Shown one piece after another: positions 45,104-57,541 of a stretch of DNA of 64,000 bases. A program made the position numbers and the translations under genes. This stretch comes from Myxococcaceae bacterium (GTDB lineage: Bacteria; Myxococcota; Myxococcia; Myxococcales; Myxococcaceae): contig JADGRA010000020.1 of the NCBI GenBank assembly GCA_017881265.1, positions 1 to 64,000 of the forward strand. Direction: 5' to 3'. Every line of letters starts with the position of its first letter. Within the stretch, counting starts at the first letter, position 1. Under the pieces are notes generated by a model. That model did no database searches and was not told where the DNA came from. It saw only the letters and a program-made list of their open reading frames with translations.

Positions 45104-48100
45104 ATGCCCATCGTCCCCCTTAAGAAGGTCATGTGCGCCAACCGGGGCGAAATCGCCATCCGCGTCTTTCGGGCGTGCAATGAACTTGGCATCCGCACCG
45201 TCGCCATCTTCAGCGACGAGGACCGCGTGAATGAGCACCGCCACAAGGCCGACGAGGCGTACCGCGTTGGCCATGGCAAGCGCCCGGTGGAGGCCTATCT
45301 CGGCATCGAGGAGATACTCGACGTGGCCCAGGCGGCCGGGGTCGACGGCATCCACCCCGGCTACGGCTTTCTTTCGGAGAACGCCGACTTTGCAGAGGCC
45401 TGCGAGCGCCGGGGCGTCCACTTCCTCGGACCCCGCCCGGCGGCCGTTCGGCTGATGGGCGACAAGGTGGCCGCCAAGCGGCTGGCGGAGAGGGTTGGCG
45501 TCAGCGTCGTCCCCGGGACGGCCTTGGAGGGAACTGAGCAGGAGATGCTTGCCGCGGCGCGGCGCTTCTTCGAGCGCACCGGGCCGGTCATGGTGAAGGC
45601 CGCCCACGGGGGCGGCGGCCGCGGCATGCGCGTGGTCCGCACGCTGGAGGAGCTCGAGCCGTCGCTCGCCTCCGCCCGTTCCGAGTCACAACTCGCCTTC
45701 GGGAGCCCGGTGGTCTTCCTCGAGGCTTTTCTCGAGCGGGTGCGCCACCTCGAGGTGCAGATTCTGGGCGACCTCCACGGGAACATCGTCCACCTGCACG
45801 AGCGGGACTGCTCGGTGCAGCGCCGACAGCAGAAAGTCATCGAGATTGGCCCGGCGCCCAACCTCTCCGACGTCGTCCGGGAGAAGCTGTTCGACTCCTC
45901 CCTCAAGCTCATGCGCGCGGCCGAGTACTCGAGCGCCGGCACGGTGGAGTTTCTCGTCGCCGGCGAGAACGTCTACTTCATCGAGGTCAACGCCCGGCTC
46001 CAGGTGGAACACACCGTCACCGAGCAGGTGACGGGCGTCGACCTGGTCCAGGCCCAGCTGCGCATCGCGGAGGGCCACGCTCTCGACTCCGAGGAAATCG
46101 GCATCGAAGGCCAGTCCGCCATCCAGCCGCGTGGCTTCGCGGTGCAGCTTCGCGTCACCACCGAGGACCCGGCGAACAACTTCCTCCCCGACGCGGGCAC
46201 CATCCAGGCCTGGCGGCCGGCGACAGGCTTCGGCATCCGGCTGGACGGGGGCAACGGCTATCCCGGCGCCGTCATCTCCCCTTTCTACGACTCGTTGCTC
46301 GTGAAGCTCATCGCCTACGCGCCCACCTTCCGAGGCGCCGTACGGAAGGGGCAACGGGCGCTGCGCGAGTTTCGCATCCGCGGCGTGAAGACGAATCTCC
46401 ATTTCCTGGAGAACGTCCTGCAGTCCCAGGTGTTCCTCAACGGCGAGACGTACACCCGCTTCATCGACGAGACGCCCTCCCTGTTCCAGTTCTCACAGCG
46501 GCGCGACCGGGCCACCAAGCTGCTCCACTACCTGGGCGACGTCATCGTCAACGGACACCCCACCGTCCCCCGGGAATTGCGGCGTCGGTCGGTGGAGTTC
46601 GCGCCCCCGCGCGTTCCGGACTCGCCGCCTGGCCCGCCGCCACCGGGCACGCGGCAGATTCTCGAGGAGAAGGGACCGGCGGGCCTGGCCGCCTGGGTGA
46701 AGGCGCAGAAGCGCGTCCTGCTCACCGACACCACCATGCGGGATGCGCACCAGAGTCTGCTCGCCACCCGCGTGCGCACCACCGACTTGCTGCGGATTGC
46801 ACCCGCTACCGTGCGCCTGGCGCCGTCACTCTTCTCGCTCGAGTGCTGGGGCGGCGCCACCTTCGACACCGCCTACCGGTTTCTCAACGAGGACCCCTGG
46901 CAGCGGCTGCGTGCGCTGCGGGCCGCAGTGCCCAACATCCTGCTCCAAATGCTGTTCCGGGGCGCCAACGCGGTCGGCTACACCAGCTACCCGGACAACC
47001 TGGTGGAAGCCTTCGTCGACGAGGCGGCGGAGGCAGGCATCGACGTCTTCCGGGTCTTCGACTCCCTCAATGACCTGGACTCCATGGAGGTCAGCGTCCG
47101 GCGGATTCTCAAGACCGGGAAGGTGGCCGAGGTGGCCATGTGTTACACGGGCGACGTCTCCAACGAGAACCGCCCCAAGTACAACCTCGACTACTACGCC
47201 GACCTGGGCCGCCGCATCGAGGACATGGGCGCCCACTTCCTCTGCGTCAAGGACATGGCCGGGCTGCTCCGGCCACGGGCGGCTGCGCTTCTCATCGAGC
47301 GGCTCAAGCGCGCCACCCAGCTGCCCATTCACCTCCACACCCACGACACCTCGGGCAATGGTGGCGCGGCCTACCTGGAGGCCATCGAGCACGGGGTAGA
47401 CATCGTCGACGTGGCCTTCGCGCCAATGGCCGGGCTCACCAGCCAGCCGTCGATGAATGCGCTGGTCTCCGCGCTGCGGGGCTACCCGCGCGACACCGGC
47501 ATCACCAACAAGCTGCTGCAGCCGCTGGCCAACTACTGGGAGGATGTCCGGGAGCCGTACAGCCCCTTCGAGTGCGGGCTGAAGAGCTCCACCTCCGAGG
47601 TTTACTTTCACGAGATTCCAGGCGGTCAGTACTCCAACCTCCGGCCCCAGGTGGCGGCGATGGGGCTGCTCCCGCGATGGAACGATGTCAAGGTCGCCTT
47701 CGCGCTGGTGAACCTTCTGGTGGGGGACATCCCGAAGGTGACGCCGTCCTCGAAAATGGTGGGCGACTTCGCCATCTTCCTCCTCAAGAACGACCTGCTG
47801 GTGAAGGGCCCCACCCTCGAGGCCAGCGTGGCAGCGACGCGCGCCGTGGTGCTACGCGAGGCGGCGCGCCTGGACTTCCCCTCGAGCGTGGTTGGCTACT
47901 TCCAGGGACACCTCGGGCAGCCACCCGGGGGGTTTCCGGACGACCTCCGCCGGGCAGTCCTCAAGGGACTCCCGGTGGTGGAGGGCCGGGCCGGGGCCAA
48001 TCTCGCGCCGCTCGACCTCGAGGCGGTGCGCGCCAAGCTGTCCGAGCGGACGGGACGTCCCGCGCGCCGCGACGAGGCACTCTCGGCCGCCCTTTACCCG

Positions 48101-48598
48101 CGGGTGATGGACGAGTACCTCGACGCCTATGCCCGCTTCGAGGACGTCTCCATCCTCGACACGCCGCTCTACTTCTATGGCCTGGAGGTAGGGCAGGAGG
48201 TGTGGGTGGACCTCGAGCCTGGCAAGACGCTGGTCATCGCGCTCTCGGCAGTGGGAGAGCCGGACGAGAACGGGATGCGCACCGTCTACTTCGAGCTGAA
48301 CGGCCACGGACGGCAAGTCACCGTGCGGGACCGCGCCCGGGCCCCGGCTGTCCGCGAGGCACGACAGGCAGAGAAGGACAACGCCGACCACGTCGGCGCC
48401 TCTATGCCGGGAACCGTCATCGGCCTTCACGTGAAGCTGGGGGACCGCGTGGCGGCAGGCGCTCCTTTGCTCACGCTGGAAGCAATGAAGATGGAGACGG
48501 TGCTGCGCGCCACGCGGGCGGCCAGCGTGAAGGAAGTCATCCCGATGCTGAAGGGCCGCGTCCAGGCAGGCGACTTGCTCGTCGTCCTCGGCCCTTAG
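45104..48598 (+). CDS. pyc: Pyruvate carboxylase
   Basis: 1164 residues, normal for the single-chain enzyme. Biotin carboxylase domain at 1-460 (CANRGEIAIRVFRA, AAHGGGGRGMRVV, HLHERDCSVQRRQQK, FIEVNARLQVEHT), carboxyltransferase domain at about 540-820 (DTTMRDAHQSLLATR, HLHTHDTSGNGG with metal-binding His), the PYC tetramerisation region, and a biotinyl domain with Lys1129 in EAMKMET. It makes oxaloacetate from pyruvate and bicarbonate for the TCA cycle. ATG 45104 chosen because the family begins at this MPIVPLKKVMCANRG block. Confidence 0.97.
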   Translation: MPIVPLKKVMCANRGEIAIRVFRACNELGIRTVAIFSDEDRVNEHRHKADEAYRVGHGKRPVEAYLGIEEILDVAQAAGVDGIHPGYGFLSENADFAEACERRGVHFLGPRPAAVRLMGDKVAAKRLAERVGVSVVPGTALEGTEQEMLAAARRFFERTGPVMVKAAHGGGGRGMRVVRTLEELEPSLASARSESQLAFGSPVVFLEAFLERVRHLEVQILGDLHGNIVHLHERDCSVQRRQQKVIEIGPAPNLSDVVREKLFDSSLKLMRAAEYSSAGTVEFLVAGENVYFIEVNARLQVEHTVTEQVTGVDLVQAQLRIAEGHALDSEEIGIEGQSAIQPRGFAVQLRVTTEDPANNFLPDAGTIQAWRPATGFGIRLDGGNGYPGAVISPFYDSLLVKLIAYAPTFRGAVRKGQRALREFRIRGVKTNLHFLENVLQSQVFLNGETYTRFIDETPSLFQFSQRRDRATKLLHYLGDVIVNGHPTVPRELRRRSVEFAPPRVPDSPPGPPPPGTRQILEEKGPAGLAAWVKAQKRVLLTDTTMRDAHQSLLATRVRTTDLLRIAPATVRLAPSLFSLECWGGATFDTAYRFLNEDPWQRLRALRAAVPNILLQMLFRGANAVGYTSYPDNLVEAFVDEAAEAGIDVFRVFDSLNDLDSMEVSVRRILKTGKVAEVAMCYTGDVSNENRPKYNLDYYADLGRRIEDMGAHFLCVKDMAGLLRPRAAALLIERLKRATQLPIHLHTHDTSGNGGAAYLEAIEHGVDIVDVAFAPMAGLTSQPSMNALVSALRGYPRDTGITNKLLQPLANYWEDVREPYSPFECGLKSSTSEVYFHEIPGGQYSNLRPQVAAMGLLPRWNDVKVAFALVNLLVGDIPKVTPSSKMVGDFAIFLLKNDLLVKGPTLEASVAATRAVVLREAARLDFPSSVVGYFQGHLGQPPGGFPDDLRRAVLKGLPVVEGRAGANLAPLDLEAVRAKLSERTGRPARRDEALSAALYPRVMDEYLDAYARFEDVSILDTPLYFYGLEVGQEVWVDLEPGKTLVIALSAVGEPDENGMRTVYFELNGHGRQVTVRDRARAPAVREARQAEKDNADHVGASMPGTVIGLHVKLGDRVAAGAPLLTLEAMKMETVLRATRAASVKEVIPMLKGRVQAGDLLVVLGP

Positions 48599-48605
48599 AA
48601 GCACC

Positions 48606-49013
48606 TCAAGGCACGGGCACGACGGCGTAGACGACCTGCGTCCCTTGAAACTGCGGGCGGTAGTAGACGCCTCCGCAGCTCTGGTAGACGACGCCGCCGT
48701 AGTTGACCGTCGTGCACGCCGGCGGCAGCACCACCACCACTGTCCCCACTGGGGGCGGCGGCGCCGGGTGCAACACCACCACCGGAGGCGGCGGCGCTGG
48801 GTGCACCACCACCACGACGGTGGGCGGAGGTGGGGGGCGAACCACCACCACGGGAGGCGGAGGTGGGGGCGGCTTCTTCACCACCACGGCGCCCCCATTC
48901 GGCCCCACCGCCACCGCGCCCCGCGGTCCGGCGACGAAGCCGCCGGCCAGCGCGACCGGCGTGACGGCCAGCGTGAGGAATGCCAGCGCTGCGCCAGGGC
49001 GAAGGGCCTTCAT
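48606..49013 (-). CDS. Exported Pro/Val-rich protein
   Basis: 135 residues. Signal peptide at 1-23 (AFLTLAVTPVALAGG). Residues 48-95 alternate runs of Pro (4-7) and Val (3-5) with a few His; the last 37 residues form a small Tyr/Gly/Val block with two Cys (CTTVNYGGVVYQSCGGVYY), likely a disulfide. Its ATG overlaps the stop of the DUF2092 gene (ATGA), so the two proteins are made together. The repeated runs suggest a rigid extended spacer with a surface-binding end. Family not recognised. Confidence 0.7.
   Translation of the reverse strand: MKALRPGAALAFLTLAVTPVALAGGFVAGPRGAVAVGPNGGAVVVKKPPPPPPPVVVVRPPPPPTVVVVVHPAPPPPVVVLHPAPPPPVGTVVVVLPPACTTVNYGGVVYQSCGGVYYRPQFQGTQVVYAVVPVP
48714..48872 (-). 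repeat. Low-complexity repeat coding for Pro and Val runs
   Basis: Imperfect tandem units made of GGCGG-type and CCACC-type runs encode the alternating Pro and Val blocks of the exported protein. Such DNA can change length by slipped-strand replication. Confidence 0.6.
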
Positions 49014-49801
49014 GGTGTCCCTTTCCGCTCGGGTATCATCTCCGCGCGGAAGCTGCCCGGCGGGGGGGTGAAGACGAAGTCCTTGGCGCTGAGAGTCCCG
49101 CCCAGCTTCCAGTCGGACATGTCGAGGACTTCGCGGGGTGCTCCCGGGACCGTCTTGTACGTCACCGCCACGCGCCGCGGCAGCGGGCGGGGCCCCCGCT
49201 GGACCCAGAGTTGCCAGTCGACGTCTCTTTCTGTGAAGGCCAGCTGGTCACAGGCCACCCCGTCGACTTGGGCCTGCCGCACCACGAAGGCCGTCAGCAG
49301 CCCGGTGCTCATCACCGCGAAGGGGTCCGAGACGAGGAAGGGCGCGACGGTGAAGACGGCGTCGTACTTGTCCCTGAGGAAGTCAATCGTCTGGTCGACC
49401 GTCGGCGGGGTGGCCGTGCTGCCGAAGGCCTTTCGCACCGGGTCGAACAGCGTCACGGTCTTCCCGTCGTACCAGAGGCTGACGTTGGTGATGTCGCTCC
49501 GCAGGTCGATGCGGACATGGTCCGGGCGCTGCAGCTCGACGCGGGTCGTCCGGAAGAAGGCCAGCATCTGCCCCGTCGTGGCCAGCTCCTCGCTGAAGCC
49601 CCGCACCGTGAAGGCGAGGGTTTGGCTCGAGCGCAGAAACGCGCTCATCTTTCGGAGCACGTCAAAGGCCGCAGGTTCCAGCGGGGTGGCGTCCGACGTG
49701 ACTCCGGCGTCTGGGCTTTCGCCCTGCGCGTGCGCGGCCGGAACCACCAGCAGAAATCCGGTCAATACGGCTGCCGGTGCACTCAGCCTCGACGCTGTCA
49801 T
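49010..49801 (-). CDS. Exported DUF2092 protein
   Basis: 263 residues from ATG 49801, chosen because a signal peptide starts there (LTGFLLVVPAAHAQ). The mature part matches DUF2092 (LRKMSAFLRSSQTLAFTVRG, FFRTTRVELQRPDHVRIDL, LWYDGKTVTLFDPVRKAFG, DYVF-like FVFTPPPGS end), with a strand pattern like the LolA lipoprotein-carrier fold. Function unknown. Coupled by ATGA to the Pro/Val-rich protein gene, and 89 bases downstream of the Mla operon on the same strand, so it may belong to outer-membrane lipid or lipoprotein handling (inference). Confidence 0.8.
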   Translation of the reverse strand: MTASRLSAPAAVLTGFLLVVPAAHAQGESPDAGVTSDATPLEPAAFDVLRKMSAFLRSSQTLAFTVRGFSEELATTGQMLAFFRTTRVELQRPDHVRIDLRSDITNVSLWYDGKTVTLFDPVRKAFGSTATPPTVDQTIDFLRDKYDAVFTVAPFLVSDPFAVMSTGLLTAFVVRQAQVDGVACDQLAFTERDVDWQLWVQRGPRPLPRRVAVTYKTVPGAPREVLDMSDWKLGGTLSAKDFVFTPPPGSFRAEMIPERKGTP

Positions 49802-49890
49802 GGGGACGCCCCTGGAAAGCGCTGGGCTTGTAGCCCAGCCGTCGCAGGCTGCCCAGGGCGAAGGCACAAGCCGGGGGCCCGGGCCCGCGT

Positions 49891-50538
49891 TCAGTGCCTG
49901 GGCGCCGGTGCGGCGGAGGCCGGGGGAAGGGCGGCCCGCATGTCCCCGAGGAATTCCTGGACCATGCTGGTGAGCCCGTCATTCCAGGCGTTGGCCACCG
50001 CCACCGCCGACTTCTCCGGGAGGGGCAGTCGACGCAGGTAGGCCTTGCGCAGTGCCGTGGCCAAGGGCTGCGGGAGGGGCGGAAGGCTAATCACCACCAT
50101 CTCCAGTCCCACCACCGCCACCGGTTTGTCCGGGACGGTGAAGTCGCCTTCCAGGGCGCTCACGTAGACCTCGACCAGGAGGTCCGCCGCCACAGGTCCT
50201 CCCAGTTCCACCACCTCCCGGACGAAGTCCGTGTTGGCGAGCGAGGACCGAACCAGTCCGAGCACCAGGTCGCGCGGGGACGCCGCGAGCACCGCGTACG
50301 GGTCCTTCTCGAAGCTGTGCGGGCCGGTGCGGTAGGTGAGAGAGCGGCCAGCGAACTCCGGCGCCACTTCGACCCGGTCGACCGAGACGACGTGCGCTCC
50401 GGGTGCCACCTGGGTCTGGACCACGACGGGCGGGTCGATGGAAAAAATCTGCGCCCCCGAGGGGGGCTTGGAGACGCAACCGACGGCACCGAAGAGGAGC
50501 GCCAGGAGGGCTGCAGCACGTGCACGGGGACGATTCAC
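49891..50538 (-). CDS. ABC-type transport auxiliary lipoprotein (PqiC/YmbA-like)
   Basis: 215 residues from GTG 50538, overlapping the stop of mlaD (GTGA). Lipobox LFGAVGC makes Cys21 the lipid anchor. The body fits the ABC_trans_aux family (FSIDPPVV, VVSVDRVEVAPEFAGRSLTYRTG, ALRKAYLRRLPL). In MCE-type systems this lipoprotein sits in the outer membrane and receives or hands over lipid. It closes the four-gene Mla-like operon. Confidence 0.85.
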   Translation of the reverse strand: MNRPRARAAALLALLFGAVGCVSKPPSGAQIFSIDPPVVVQTQVAPGAHVVSVDRVEVAPEFAGRSLTYRTGPHSFEKDPYAVLAASPRDLVLGLVRSSLANTDFVREVVELGGPVAADLLVEVYVSALEGDFTVPDKPVAVVGLEMVVISLPPLPQPLATALRKAYLRRLPLPEKSAVAVANAWNDGLTSMVQEFLGDMRAALPPASAAPAPRH

Positions 50539-51461
50539 TTCTTCTCCTTGGACAGGGCGGACGCCGGCAGGGGTGGGTCGCCGAAGAGGAAGCCGGCTGG
50601 GTAGCGATTCAATTGTTGCAGGACGTCGTTGAGCTCGCGCGTGGCCTCGCGTGTGCCCGCCAGCGTGTCGTTGAGGTTGCGGAAGTCGATGTTGGAGAGG
50701 CGCCCGGCGGTGCGTTGCAGCCGCTCGTTGGTGGCCTCCAGCCCGAGCACCAGTTCATTGGCGTTGCGCCCGAGCTCCGCGAGCTTCAGCGCCTGCACCT
50801 CGCTTCGGATGTCGACGATGGCGGAGCGGGCCTGCACCACCGTTCGCTCTACCTCGCTGGAGATGCCCTTCATGTTCAAGTCATCCAGCTTGGACTGGAG
50901 GGTGCTGCCGAGCGCCTCGAAGTTAATTTTATCAAGGCTGCTCATGATGCGAGTGACCGCGGTCAGAATCTGACTGAACTCGCTCGGCGCCGACGGGATG
51001 TAGAGGCTCTTCGGCGTCCAGGAGACCTCCATCGGAGGGTACTGCTTCGGGTTCACGTACTTCAGGGCCAGCACGCTGGTGCCGGTGATGCCCTGGCCCT
51101 GCACTGTTGCCCGGAGCCCTGTTTCGATGGCCTCGTGCAGTTTGCCACCCTCGTCGCCGCCGCTCTGGATGGGGGCCTGGGACTTGGCGATGGTGAAGCG
51201 GATGACGACGCAGCGCGGGTTGCCCGGTGGGTAGTCGTTCCAGGAGAAGCGAATGGAGGTGACCTGGCCGACGTCGACGCCGCGCAGCTTCACGGCCGAG
51301 CCCACGCTCAGCCCGTCCACGTCACCATCGACGTAGGTCTCGAAGTGGTAGACCGGCTCGACGTCGCGGCTGAAGGCAAACGCCACCAGTCCGGCGAGGA
51401 TGAGTGCGACGCCGAATAGGACGAAGGCACCAATCTTGAATTCATGGGCTCGTTCGCTCAT
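50535..51461 (-). CDS. mlaD: MCE-domain lipid-binding protein
   Basis: 308 residues. One N-terminal membrane helix (FKIGAFVLFGVALILAGLVAF), an MCE domain at about 38-130 (VDGLSVGSAVKLRGVDVGQV), and a long alpha-helical region to about 290 with repeated Leu/Asn heptads. It is a single-MCE protein like MlaD, forming a ring in the periplasm that carries phospholipids between membranes. The ATG overlaps the stop of the ATPase gene (ATGA). Confidence 0.92.
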   Translation of the reverse strand: MSERAHEFKIGAFVLFGVALILAGLVAFAFSRDVEPVYHFETYVDGDVDGLSVGSAVKLRGVDVGQVTSIRFSWNDYPPGNPRCVVIRFTIAKSQAPIQSGGDEGGKLHEAIETGLRATVQGQGITGTSVLALKYVNPKQYPPMEVSWTPKSLYIPSAPSEFSQILTAVTRIMSSLDKINFEALGSTLQSKLDDLNMKGISSEVERTVVQARSAIVDIRSEVQALKLAELGRNANELVLGLEATNERLQRTAGRLSNIDFRNLNDTLAGTREATRELNDVLQQLNRYPAGFLFGDPPLPASALSKEKK

Positions 51462-52249
51462 CCGGTCTTCCTCTCCTGTTCGGGGTCTGCTTCACGGCGG
51501 AAAAACTGCCGGACCACCGGGTCTTCGGAGTGGTCGCGCAGCTCCGCAGGCTTCCCCTCGGCGATGAGGGTCTTGCGCTCAGCGTCCACCATGATGCAGC
51601 GGTCGGCGATGGCGAAGATGCTCTGGAGCTCGTGCGTCACCACGACGAAGGTGATGCCGAAGTCACGGGAGAGGCTGCGAATCAGCCGGTCCAGACCGGC
51701 CGAGGTGATGGGGTCCAGGCCGGCCGAGGGCTCGTCGAGGAAGAGGATGGCCGGGTCGAGCGCCATGGCGCGCGCGATGCCCGCACGCTTCTGCATCCCG
51801 CCGGAGAGCTCGGAGGGCATCCGGCGGGCCGCCTCGAGGAGACCGACCTGGTTCAGCTTGGTCAGCGCGACCAGCTCGCGCTCGTGGAGGTCCAGCCGGG
51901 TGAACTCGTCCAGCGGAAGCCGGGCATTCTCCACCAGCGACATCGAGCCGAAGAGCGCACCGCTCTGGTACATCACCCCGAACTTGTTGAGCAGCTTCAG
52001 CCGCTCGGCTCCCTCGGCCGTGACGATGTCCACGCCGTCGAAGAGGATTTTCCCGGAGACGGGCGCGACCAGCCCAATCATGCACTTGAGGAGCGAGCTC
52101 TTCCCGGACCCGGAGCCGCCGAGGATGACGAAGACCTCGCCGCGCCGCACCTGGAAGTTGAGGTCCTTCTGCACCACGCGCTCGCCGTAGCCAATCGTCA
52201 GGTCCTCGACGGCGATGATGGGCGGCTGCTTTTCGGTGGGCGAGCTCAT
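51458..52249 (-). CDS. mlaF: MlaF-type ABC transporter ATPase
   Basis: 263 residues. Walker A GGSGSGKSS, Q-loop MYQSGALFGSMSL, signature LSGGMQKR, Walker B AILFLDEPSAGLDP and H-loop VTHEL. The GALF after the Q-loop and SGLDPITSA are typical of MlaF/Ttg2A. It drives lipid transfer through the MlaE permease. Its ATG overlaps the stop of mlaE (ATGA); mlaD follows with the same overlap. Confidence 0.95.
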   Translation of the reverse strand: MSSPTEKQPPIIAVEDLTIGYGERVVQKDLNFQVRRGEVFVILGGSGSGKSSLLKCMIGLVAPVSGKILFDGVDIVTAEGAERLKLLNKFGVMYQSGALFGSMSLVENARLPLDEFTRLDLHERELVALTKLNQVGLLEAARRMPSELSGGMQKRAGIARAMALDPAILFLDEPSAGLDPITSAGLDRLIRSLSRDFGITFVVVTHELQSIFAIADRCIMVDAERKTLIAEGKPAELRDHSEDPVVRQFFRREADPEQERKTG

Positions 52250-53391
52250 ATGTCGAGCGCAAAGGCGAAGACGGAGAAGATGGCGTCGATGACGATGATG
52301 AGGAGAATGCCCGAGACGACAGCGCGCGTCGCCGAGTCGCCCACCGCGCTCGGGCCCTGGCGGGTGTGCATCCCGTGGTAGCAGCCGAGGCCGGACACCA
52401 CCGTGCCGAAAACCACCGCCTTGATGATGCCGAAGAGTATGTCTTTGAGGCCGAGGGCCGCGGTCAGCTGCCGCCAGATGAGCGAGAGGGGGAAGCCCAT
52501 CAGCTTGGTGACGATGACGCCGCCGAGGATGCCCATCGCCATGGAGTAGGCGGTGAGCAGGGGCATGGCGACGGTCCCGGCCAGCACGCGCTGGACGACC
52601 AGGAAGCGGGTCGGGTCGAGACCCATGGTCTTCAGCGCATCGAGCTCCTCGTTCACCTTCATCGTTCCGAGTTCGGCGGCGAAGGCTGACCCCGAGCGGC
52701 CGGCGAAGACGATGGCGGTCATGATGGGACCGAGCTCGCGAACCATCACCAGGCCAATCATGTTGGCGATGTAGATTTGTGCGCCGAACTGCTTCAGCGG
52801 CTGGGCGGCCTCGAACGCGATAATCAGCCCAGTCAGCAGGCTGATGAGCGAGACGATGAAGAGGGCGTTGGCTCCGGCTTTCTCGAACACCCGGGCCAGC
52901 TCTGTGACGCGCAGCCACCGCGGACGCCGGACGACGCCCGCCAGCGCGATGCTCAGCCGACCGAGGAACGCCACCACCTCGAGGAAGTCGCGGCCCAGGC
53001 CAAGCGTCGCCATGCCTACCTCGACCGCGATGGGCTTGCGGGCCGCCAGGTGTTCCGCCGCCTGCACGTCCTCTGGCTTGGGGAAGGCACCGAGCAGCTT
53101 CTCGAGCTCGGGCCGCAAGCCTCGCAGGGTGGCCTGGACGCCGGGGGTGAAGCGGCCGTGCACCAATTCGTAGAGGATGACCATTCCAGAGGCGTCGCCG
53201 TGCTGGATGCGGCTCGCATCGACCTCCACCACTTGGAAGGACTTGCCGGCGAGTTGGGTGGAGATTTCCCGGCGCGTCGCTGCGGCGGTGTGGACGTCGA
53301 GCGCCCCGGAGAGCGCCAGCACGGCGCTCCCGGGCGCCAACTCCTTCAACGCGACTTCAGCCTGCGGCCTGTCCTCCACCGGGTGCACCAT
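52246..53391 (-). CDS. mlaE: STAS-MlaE fused lipid transport permease
   Basis: 381 residues. Residues 1-110 form a STAS domain (AVLALSGALDVHTAAAT, VVEVDASRIQHGDASGMVIL), which in other bacteria is the separate protein MlaB. From about 130 the MlaE permease follows: interfacial helix, then five helices (LTGLIIAFEAAQPLKQFGA, REL-GPIMTAIVFAGRSGSAFAAELGTM coupling region, LLTAYSMAMGILGGV). It starts the operon mlaE-mlaF-mlaD-lipoprotein. Divergent from kdsB with 90 bases between. Confidence 0.92.
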   Translation of the reverse strand: MVHPVEDRPQAEVALKELAPGSAVLALSGALDVHTAAATRREISTQLAGKSFQVVEVDASRIQHGDASGMVILYELVHGRFTPGVQATLRGLRPELEKLLGAFPKPEDVQAAEHLAARKPIAVEVGMATLGLGRDFLEVVAFLGRLSIALAGVVRRPRWLRVTELARVFEKAGANALFIVSLISLLTGLIIAFEAAQPLKQFGAQIYIANMIGLVMVRELGPIMTAIVFAGRSGSAFAAELGTMKVNEELDALKTMGLDPTRFLVVQRVLAGTVAMPLLTAYSMAMGILGGVIVTKLMGFPLSLIWRQLTAALGLKDILFGIIKAVVFGTVVSGLGCYHGMHTRQGPSAVGDSATRAVVSGILLIIVIDAIFSVFAFALDI

Positions 53392-53481
53392 AGAGGACTG
53401 GGGGCCAACTGTGCGCCGTTTCCGGTCCTCCTTGGCGGCGTCGGGCAGCCGGGGGCGGTGCTAGCCTTCCCGGAGGTTTCC

Positions 53482-56799
<3,318 letters not shown>

Positions 56800-56929
56800 G
56801 CGGCCCCGTCGTGCCCCTGCACCCGCAGCGAAGGCCCAGCTAGAAAAACGGGGAAAAATGACCTTTCCTGTCCGCGCGCTTCGAGGCAAAGATGATTTCG
56901 TGGGGGGCTCGGACCAGGACGGTCACGTC

Positions 56930-57514
56930 ATGATGGACACCCTCTACACCACCCACGACATGAGCCGGATGCTGCAAGTCGACCCGTCCACCGTCAGCAA
57001 ATGGATTGACCGCGGCATCCTGGTGGCCTTCCGGACGCCCGGCGGACACAGACGCGTGCGCGCCGGGGACCTCCGTTCTTTCCTCATCGCCCATGAGATG
57101 CCGGTGCCCGAGGAGCTCGGCAGCTCGGCGGTGCGGCTGGTGGCGGTGGACGACGAGAAGCCGGTCCTTGATGCGCTGAAGCGTGCGTTCAAGGCCTACG
57201 GCCACCAGGTCGAGCTCACCACCACCACCTCCGGGGTGGAGGCCTTGCTGCTGGTCACCGAATTGAAGCCGCACGGGCTGCTCATCGACTTGAACATGCC
57301 CGAGGTGGACGGCTTGGAAGTCTGCCGTCGCATCCGAGCCCGAAAAAATCTGGAGGGCGTGCGACTCATCACCATGACGGGTCGCCACAGCCCAGAGACG
57401 GTGGAGCAGTCGCTGAAGGCCGGCGCCGTGGCCTGCATCGCCAAGCCGGTGGAGGTCGCCCAGGTGCTCGAGCTGTTCCGCGTTCCGCTGTCGATGAGCA
57501 AGAGGGCTGGCTGA
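56930..57514 (+). CDS. Regulator with MerR/excisionase-type HTH followed by a receiver domain
   Basis: 194 residues. An N-terminal helix-turn-helix (LYTTHDMSRMLQVDPSTVSK, then RTPGGHRRVRAGDLRSFL) is of the MerR/excisionase type that reads DNA; a receiver follows (VAVDDEKPVLDAL, phosphate acceptor in LIDLNMPEVDG, KPVEV). In most regulators the receiver comes first, so the order is reversed. No kinase is adjacent. ATG 56930 (followed by a second at 56933) is chosen from the HTH start; ATG 56858, with GGGGA five bases before it, is an alternative adding 24 residues. Confidence 0.82.
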   Translation: MMDTLYTTHDMSRMLQVDPSTVSKWIDRGILVAFRTPGGHRRVRAGDLRSFLIAHEMPVPEELGSSAVRLVAVDDEKPVLDALKRAFKAYGHQVELTTTTSGVEALLLVTELKPHGLLIDLNMPEVDGLEVCRRIRARKNLEGVRLITMTGRHSPETVEQSLKAGAVACIAKPVEVAQVLELFRVPLSMSKRAG

Positions 57515-57541
57515 CCAGCGAAGGGGCGGACCCGCCTCGGG

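Noticed and set aside
48714-48872. CRISPR-like repeat array
   Set aside because: The units are short, imperfect, in frame and code for Pro/Val runs; there are no spacers of constant length.
48703-49071. Thr/Gly-run protein on the plus strand opposite the Pro/Val-rich gene
   Set aside because: The minus-strand protein has a signal peptide and ATGA coupling to DUF2092; the plus-strand frame has neither.
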